A DNA stretch of 64,000 nucleotides from Candidatus Gastranaerophilales bacterium HUM_1 (GTDB lineage Bacteria > Cyanobacteriota > Vampirovibrionia > Gastranaerophilales > Gastranaerophilaceae). The notes beneath the pieces were generated by a model. The model did no database searches. It worked only from the letters and a program-made list of their open reading frames with translations, and was not told the DNA's origin. The stretch lies in NCBI GenBank assembly GCA_002103105.1, contig DAAY01000003.1:62001-126000 (forward strand), read 5' to 3'. Shown here in pieces: positions 60,857 to 64,000 of this stretch. Every line of letters begins with the position of its first letter. The stretch's first letter is position 1. The position numbers and the translations under genes are program-made.

Positions 60857-61651
60857 CTAAACAGCAACTTTCATTGTTTTTTCAATGATTTCGTTGAAGC
60901 TATCAGCTTTCAATGATGCACCACCGATTAAAGCACCATCGATATCTGATTTTGCCATTTGTTCTTCGATTGTGTTAGGTTTTACAGAACCACCGTAAAG
61001 GATTCTGATAGCATCAGCAGCTTGAGAACCAGCAACTTCTGCAACAACGCCACGAATCATTTTGATTACTCTGTTAGCTTCGTCAGCATCACAAGATTTT
61101 CCAGTTCCGATAGCCCAGATTGGTTCGTAAGCGATAACTGATTTAGCAACGTCTTCAGAAGAAATACCTTCTAAAGCAGCTCTGATTTGAGATGCGATGT
61201 GTGAATCAGTTACACCAGCTTCTCTTTGTTCTAAAGTTTCACCACAGCAGATGATTGGAATTAAGCCACCAGCCAAGATTGCTTTAGCTTTTTTGTTAAT
61301 CATTTCATCTGTTTCTGAGAAATATTGTCTTCTTTCAGAGTGTCCAATGATTACGAATGAACAACCTGCATCTTTCAACATTTCAACTGAAATTTCACCA
61401 GTGAAAGCACCAGATTTTTCCCAATGGCAGTTTTGACCTGCAACATATAATTTTGAACCGTTGCAACCACAGTCACATGGAATTTCAGCTACTTGGTTTA
61501 ATGATGTAAATACAGGAGCGATAACAACTGTTGGTAATTGAGTTGCACTGAATTTATCTACAAATGATTTGATTCCTTCATACAATGCTTTAGCATCTGA
61601 TTGAAGTAAATTCATTTTCCAGTTTCCTGCGATAATTGGTTTTCTTGACAT
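60857..61651 (-). CDS. tpiA: Triosephosphate isomerase
   Basis: TpiA interconverts DHAP and glyceraldehyde-3-phosphate. 264 residues: GNWKMN (Asn/Lys about 10-13), IIGHSERRQYF (His, about 100), YEPIWAIGTGKSCDAD (catalytic Glu, about 172) and LYGGSVKP with IGGASLK (phosphate loop). The ATG at 61651 follows AAAGGAG; a longer frame to 61705 is leader. Promoter at 61690-61718. Codon use looks more biased than in neighbours, fitting high expression. Confidence 0.96.
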   Translation of the reverse strand: MSRKPIIAGNWKMNLLQSDAKALYEGIKSFVDKFSATQLPTVVIAPVFTSLNQVAEIPCDCGCNGSKLYVAGQNCHWEKSGAFTGEISVEMLKDAGCSFVIIGHSERRQYFSETDEMINKKAKAILAGGLIPIICCGETLEQREAGVTDSHIASQIRAALEGISSEDVAKSVIAYEPIWAIGTGKSCDADEANRVIKMIRGVVAEVAGSQAADAIRILYGGSVKPNTIEEQMAKSDIDGALIGGASLKADSFNEIIEKTMKVAV

Positions 61652-61689
61652 AATAAAATCTCCTTTTATAGTACCACTTCTACACGGGT

Positions 61690-61718
61690 ATTTTATATTA
61701 AACAAAAAATTTAAGCAA
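61690..61718 (-). promoter_or_regulatory. Sigma-70 promoter of tpiA
   Basis: On the minus strand TTGCTT (61718-61713) and TAAAAT (61695-61690) are 17 bases apart, about 35 bases ahead of the start codon. Confidence 0.55.
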
Positions 61719-61776
61719 GGAAGATGATTGCCCTGTAAGCTATAATCAAATGGATAAAATTTAACTTTGTAGTAAA

Positions 61777-62313
61777 ATGAAAATTATGAATATTACCGCA
61801 GGAAAATACAAAGGGCAGAAAATTACTGCTCCAGATGAAAATATCACTCGCCCAACATTATCAAAGGTTCGTATGAGCGTTTTCAATACCCTTCAATGTC
61901 TTGTCGATTTTGAAGGCTCAAGTTTTCTTGATATGTATGCAGGTTCTGGAATTATGGGTTTAGAAGCTTTATCTAGAGGGTTTTCTACGGTTGTTTCTAT
62001 TGAGAAAAATAAAAAAGTTTATTCTATCGCTAAATCTAATTTCAAAAAATATGAAAAAGAGAATGATTTAAAGTTAATATTGGGTGATAGTTTAAAAACT
62101 TGTGCAAAATTGAATAAAAAATTTAATGTTATTTATATTGATCCTCCATATTTTTCAGGAATAAATGAACAAAGTTTGGAAGTGGTTAAGAATCTTGCAT
62201 GTGGTATTGTGATTATTGAGCATGCAATTGATGTTGATTTTTCTGGGTATGAAATAATTAAACAGAAAAAATATGGGGATAAATTTATAACTTTTTTGGA
62301 AGTTGTAGGGTAA
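61777..62313 (+). CDS. rsmD: 16S rRNA m2G966 methyltransferase RsmD
   Basis: 178 residues. N-terminus NITAGKYKGQKI ... TRPTLSKVRMSVFNTL, SAM motif I FLDMYAGSGIMGLEALSRG (about 47) and catalytic DPPYFSG (about 120) are RsmD signatures. It methylates G966 in the 30S subunit. ATG 61777; a second in-frame Met lies three codons on. It is monocistronic or with the downstream spacer RNA. Confidence 0.94.
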   Translation: MKIMNITAGKYKGQKITAPDENITRPTLSKVRMSVFNTLQCLVDFEGSSFLDMYAGSGIMGLEALSRGFSTVVSIEKNKKVYSIAKSNFKKYEKENDLKLILGDSLKTCAKLNKKFNVIYIDPPYFSGINEQSLEVVKNLACGIVIIEHAIDVDFSGYEIIKQKKYGDKFITFLEVVG

Positions 62314-62323
62314 TTTTTTAATA

Positions 62324-62352
62324 TTGACAAATTGATAAAAATAGTAAATAAT
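62324..62352 (+). promoter_or_regulatory. Sigma-70 promoter of a small RNA
   Basis: TTGACA (62324-62329), 17 bases, then AATAAT (62347-62352) (5 of 6 to TATAAT). The start would be near 62359, exactly where a long hairpin begins. Confidence 0.6.
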
Positions 62353-62358
62353 CATGGT

Positions 62359-62466
62359 ATAGGGAGAAGTCCTAAAGAAATGGTACTTCTTTAAGACTTC
62401 ACTTAGTGCCCTATGTTATTGGTTTAAATAAAGTTCTAGAATCTCGAGTTCTGGAACTTTATTTTT
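62359..62466 (+). ncRNA. Candidate small RNA, antisense to the 31-aa peptide gene
   Basis: From the promoter at 62324-62352 to a terminator is about 108 nt. It folds as ATAGGG/CCCTAT (62359-62364 with 62409-62414), GAAGTC/GACTTC (62366-62371 with 62395-62400) and TAAAGAA/TTCTTTA (62373-62379 with 62387-62393), then a 16-bp terminator stem 62426-62464 with a T-run. The 3' 51 nt overlap the coding end of the peptide gene at 62416-62511 on the other strand, so the two RNAs can pair. No Rfam family is recognised. An alternative is that the first hairpin is just the peptide mRNA's own 3' terminator. Confidence 0.55.
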
Positions 62467-62511
62467 GCATATTTTACATAAAACATACAAAAATAAATTA
62501 AGCCAATCCAT
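62416..62511 (-). CDS. 31-aa hydrophobic peptide with extreme Shine-Dalgarno
   Basis: ATG 62511 on the minus strand is preceded by AAGGAGGTGATT (62526-62515), complementary to the end of 16S rRNA over 12 bases, with GGAGG 8 bases from the ATG. The product starts MDWLNLFLYVLCKICKNKVP, a short hydrophobic helix with two Cys, then an acidic tail ELEILELYLNQ. Its 3' coding end overlaps the candidate RNA from the opposite strand. The layout recalls type I toxin-antitoxin loci such as par/fst, where convergent RNAs share a terminator stem, but the peptide matches no family I know. A regulatory leader peptide is the alternative. Confidence 0.6.
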   Translation of the reverse strand: MDWLNLFLYVLCKICKNKVPELEILELYLNQ

Positions 62512-62690
62512 TTTAATCACCTCCTTATATCGCTTATTCCTTAGTAAAATACGTGTGCGAATTGGAAGTGTTGGCACTTACCCATTGATGTTATTTTATA
62601 ATATAAGGTGATTTATGTCTATATTTTTTCTTTATCTAGACGAAATTATGCTTTTAACGTATAATTATACATATCTGAATGGGGAAGAAA

Positions 62691-63737
62691 ATGGAAGAAA
62701 AAAAACAAAAATTATTACTTATCAAATTGTCATCACTCGGGGATGTTATTTTTAATATTCCACTTGCAAATGCGTTAAAAAATGCTGGTTATGAAATTAC
62801 GTGGCTTGTTTCAGAAAAAGGAATTCAAGTTGTAGAAAATAATCCTTGCGTTGATAAAACTATTTTAGTTCCTATTAAAAAATGGAAATCTCGTGGTTTT
62901 TGTTTAGAAAATTTTAAAGAATATTTGGCAATTTTAAAACAACTTCGTGATGAAAAATTTGATATTGCAATTGACTCTCAAATGATGTTGAAGAGTTTGT
63001 ATTGGCTTTTGTTTTGTGGTGCAAAAAGAAGAATTATATCAAAAGAAGGTAGAGAATTATCTGTTCTTGGTGGTAATGAATGGATTGATAATATTTCTTA
63101 CGCTCCAGATTCTCCAATTGTTCTGAATTATCTTAGATATGCTGAACATTTAGGGATAAAGGTTGATAATATCCAAGTTTCTCTTCCTCCATCAACACCT
63201 CAAACAGTTGAAAAAATTGACAAGCTTTTATCTAACTTTGATGCAACTAAACCGTTGGTAGTTATTGCTCCTGCAACAACTTGGGTTAATAAACATTGGA
63301 ATAAAGATAATTGGAAAAAGGTTGTTGAAAATATTGCAGAAAAGTGTAATGTAGTTTTCACTGGTGGACCTTGTGACAATGATTTAATTGAGTATATCAG
63401 TGGTGGAAAATATTTGAATTTGGCTGGAAAAACTGATATTTCAGAATTGATTGAATTATTTTCTCGTGCAAATTTAGTTATGGCTCCAGATAGTGGGAGT
63501 GCTCATTTAGCTTGGGCTACTGGCAAACCAGCTGTTATTACTATTTTTACTTGCACCCCTAAAGATGTTTTAGCTCCGTTTGGAAGCCCTAACAAGTATG
63601 TAGCTCTTGGTGGTTCGGGGTTGCCATGTGAACCGTGTTTTAAGAGAAAATGCCACTTGAGAAAAAATTTAAACGCTTGTACAAATTTCCCAAATCCAAA
63701 AGATGTAATTGATGTTATTAATACCTTGATATTTTAA
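62691..63737 (+). CDS. Glycosyltransferase family 9 (lipopolysaccharide heptosyltransferase)
   Basis: 348 residues. N-terminal KLLLIKLSSLGDVIFNIPLANAL (about 8-30) is the family mark; ATTWVNKHWNKDNWKKV, CNVVFTGGPCDND and MAPDSGSAHLAWATGKPAV with FTCTPKDVLAPFG follow the GT9 order. It would add heptose (or a similar sugar) to lipid A-core. The ATG at 62691 follows GGGGAAG; 62679 is an alternative. LPS export genes (lptB, lptF) in this window fit the pathway. WaaC and WaaF cannot be told apart. Confidence 0.87.
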   Translation: MEEKKQKLLLIKLSSLGDVIFNIPLANALKNAGYEITWLVSEKGIQVVENNPCVDKTILVPIKKWKSRGFCLENFKEYLAILKQLRDEKFDIAIDSQMMLKSLYWLLFCGAKRRIISKEGRELSVLGGNEWIDNISYAPDSPIVLNYLRYAEHLGIKVDNIQVSLPPSTPQTVEKIDKLLSNFDATKPLVVIAPATTWVNKHWNKDNWKKVVENIAEKCNVVFTGGPCDNDLIEYISGGKYLNLAGKTDISELIELFSRANLVMAPDSGSAHLAWATGKPAVITIFTCTPKDVLAPFGSPNKYVALGGSGLPCEPCFKRKCHLRKNLNACTNFPNPKDVIDVINTLIF

Positions 63738-63788
63738 TTAAAAAGTGTTATAATTGGTAGTTAGATTATCATATATTGAAGGAATCTG

Positions 63789-64000
63789 ATGGGTTTATTT
63801 GATAAATTTAAAGAAGTTACAAAAAAGGTTTCCGAAGTTGAGAATAACATTTATCACGAAAAGCGTGATTACCTTGAGATATATGAACGCAATCTCGAAT
63901 TAGAAAAAGAAATTGCGGAAAGAACCGAGGAGCTTGATGACGCAAATCGTAGAATGTTCACTTTGCAACACATTTGGGAAATGATGAATTCATCTACTCC
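63789..64000 (+). CDS. Partial sensor/GGDEF-type protein running off the right edge
   Basis: An ATG at 63789 follows GAAGGAATC. The first 70 residues begin MGLFDKFKEVTKKVSEVENN and then form a long coiled coil (LEIYERNLELEKEIAERTEE, LDDANRRMFTLQHIWEMMN). Such a coil ahead of a GAF or GGDEF domain is common in signalling proteins; the domain itself is outside the window, so the class is a guess. Confidence 0.55.
   Translation, partial: MGLFDKFKEVTKKVSEVENNIYHEKRDYLEIYERNLELEKEIAERTEELDDANRRMFTLQHIWEMMNSST

Overview
The window looks like chromosome of a low-GC, didermic, flagellated gut bacterium, most probably a non-photosynthetic cyanobacterial relative (Vampirovibrionia/Melainabacteria, order Gastranaerophilales). 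The reasons are indirect. The DNA is strongly AT-rich. There are several prepilins with the same FTLxEvLiTLGiiGvvAA leader. There is an LptB/LptF-type lipopolysaccharide exporter, a heptosyltransferase-like gene, an flgB/flgC/flgF-G cluster, an anaerobic flavodiiron protein/ferritin pair and a hybrid-cluster protein. Many small secreted proteins are unrecognisable. No rRNA gene is present to confirm the taxonomy.

Layout. 1-25 kb is mostly ordinary chromosome: tRNA-Ile, recJ, two unknown genes behind sigma-28-like promoters (4.7-5.7 kb), a prepilin, pgeF/yfiH, paralogous secreted proteins, an SGNH hydrolase, a zinc alcohol dehydrogenase, a Xer recombinase, a TPR protein with engB, a Fur-boxed fprA-ferritin operon, an aminotransferase, hcp, and a tandem-repeat secreted protein. 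25.7-48.6 kb is an accessory island. It opens with two truncated genes joined head to head (one is a DpnII-type restriction enzyme with an in-frame stop). It continues with an HNH protein, phage-like scraps, a complete retron of the Eco1/Ec86 type (NDT-like effector, msr-msd RNA, reverse transcriptase), and a six-gene type I restriction operon with an Abi_C protein, an unknown protein and a Fic protein between hsdS and hsdR. Then come a Mu-like transposition operon, tRNA-Leu, and three DUF3137 paralogues with a higBA toxin-antitoxin pair between two of them. 48.7-64 kb returns to core functions: the flagellar rod cluster, a FtsB-like protein, TPR protein, CtpA protease, tRNA-Cys, lptB-lptF with a phosphodiester-glycosidase gene, a prepilin with a divergent XRE regulator, tpiA, rsmD, a heptosyltransferase and the start of a sensor-like gene.

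How the parts work together. The island stacks several anti-phage layers: restriction by HsdRMS, Abi_C/Fic proteins carried in the same operon, and a retron transcribed divergently from hsdM out of an 85-110 bp spacer. The best-supported new system is the retron. A 17-bp perfect inverted repeat (a1/a2) brackets a 173-nt RNA with msr hairpins and a long msd hairpin, and it sits between an Ec86-like effector and an RT that carries NAxxH, YADD and VTG.

Three small peptide genes too short for routine calling also stand out: 399-485, 10657-10740 and 62416-62511. Each has a strong ribosome-binding site. Two of them have convergent promoters that would give antisense RNAs, a layout like type I toxin-antitoxin loci; that reading is inference.
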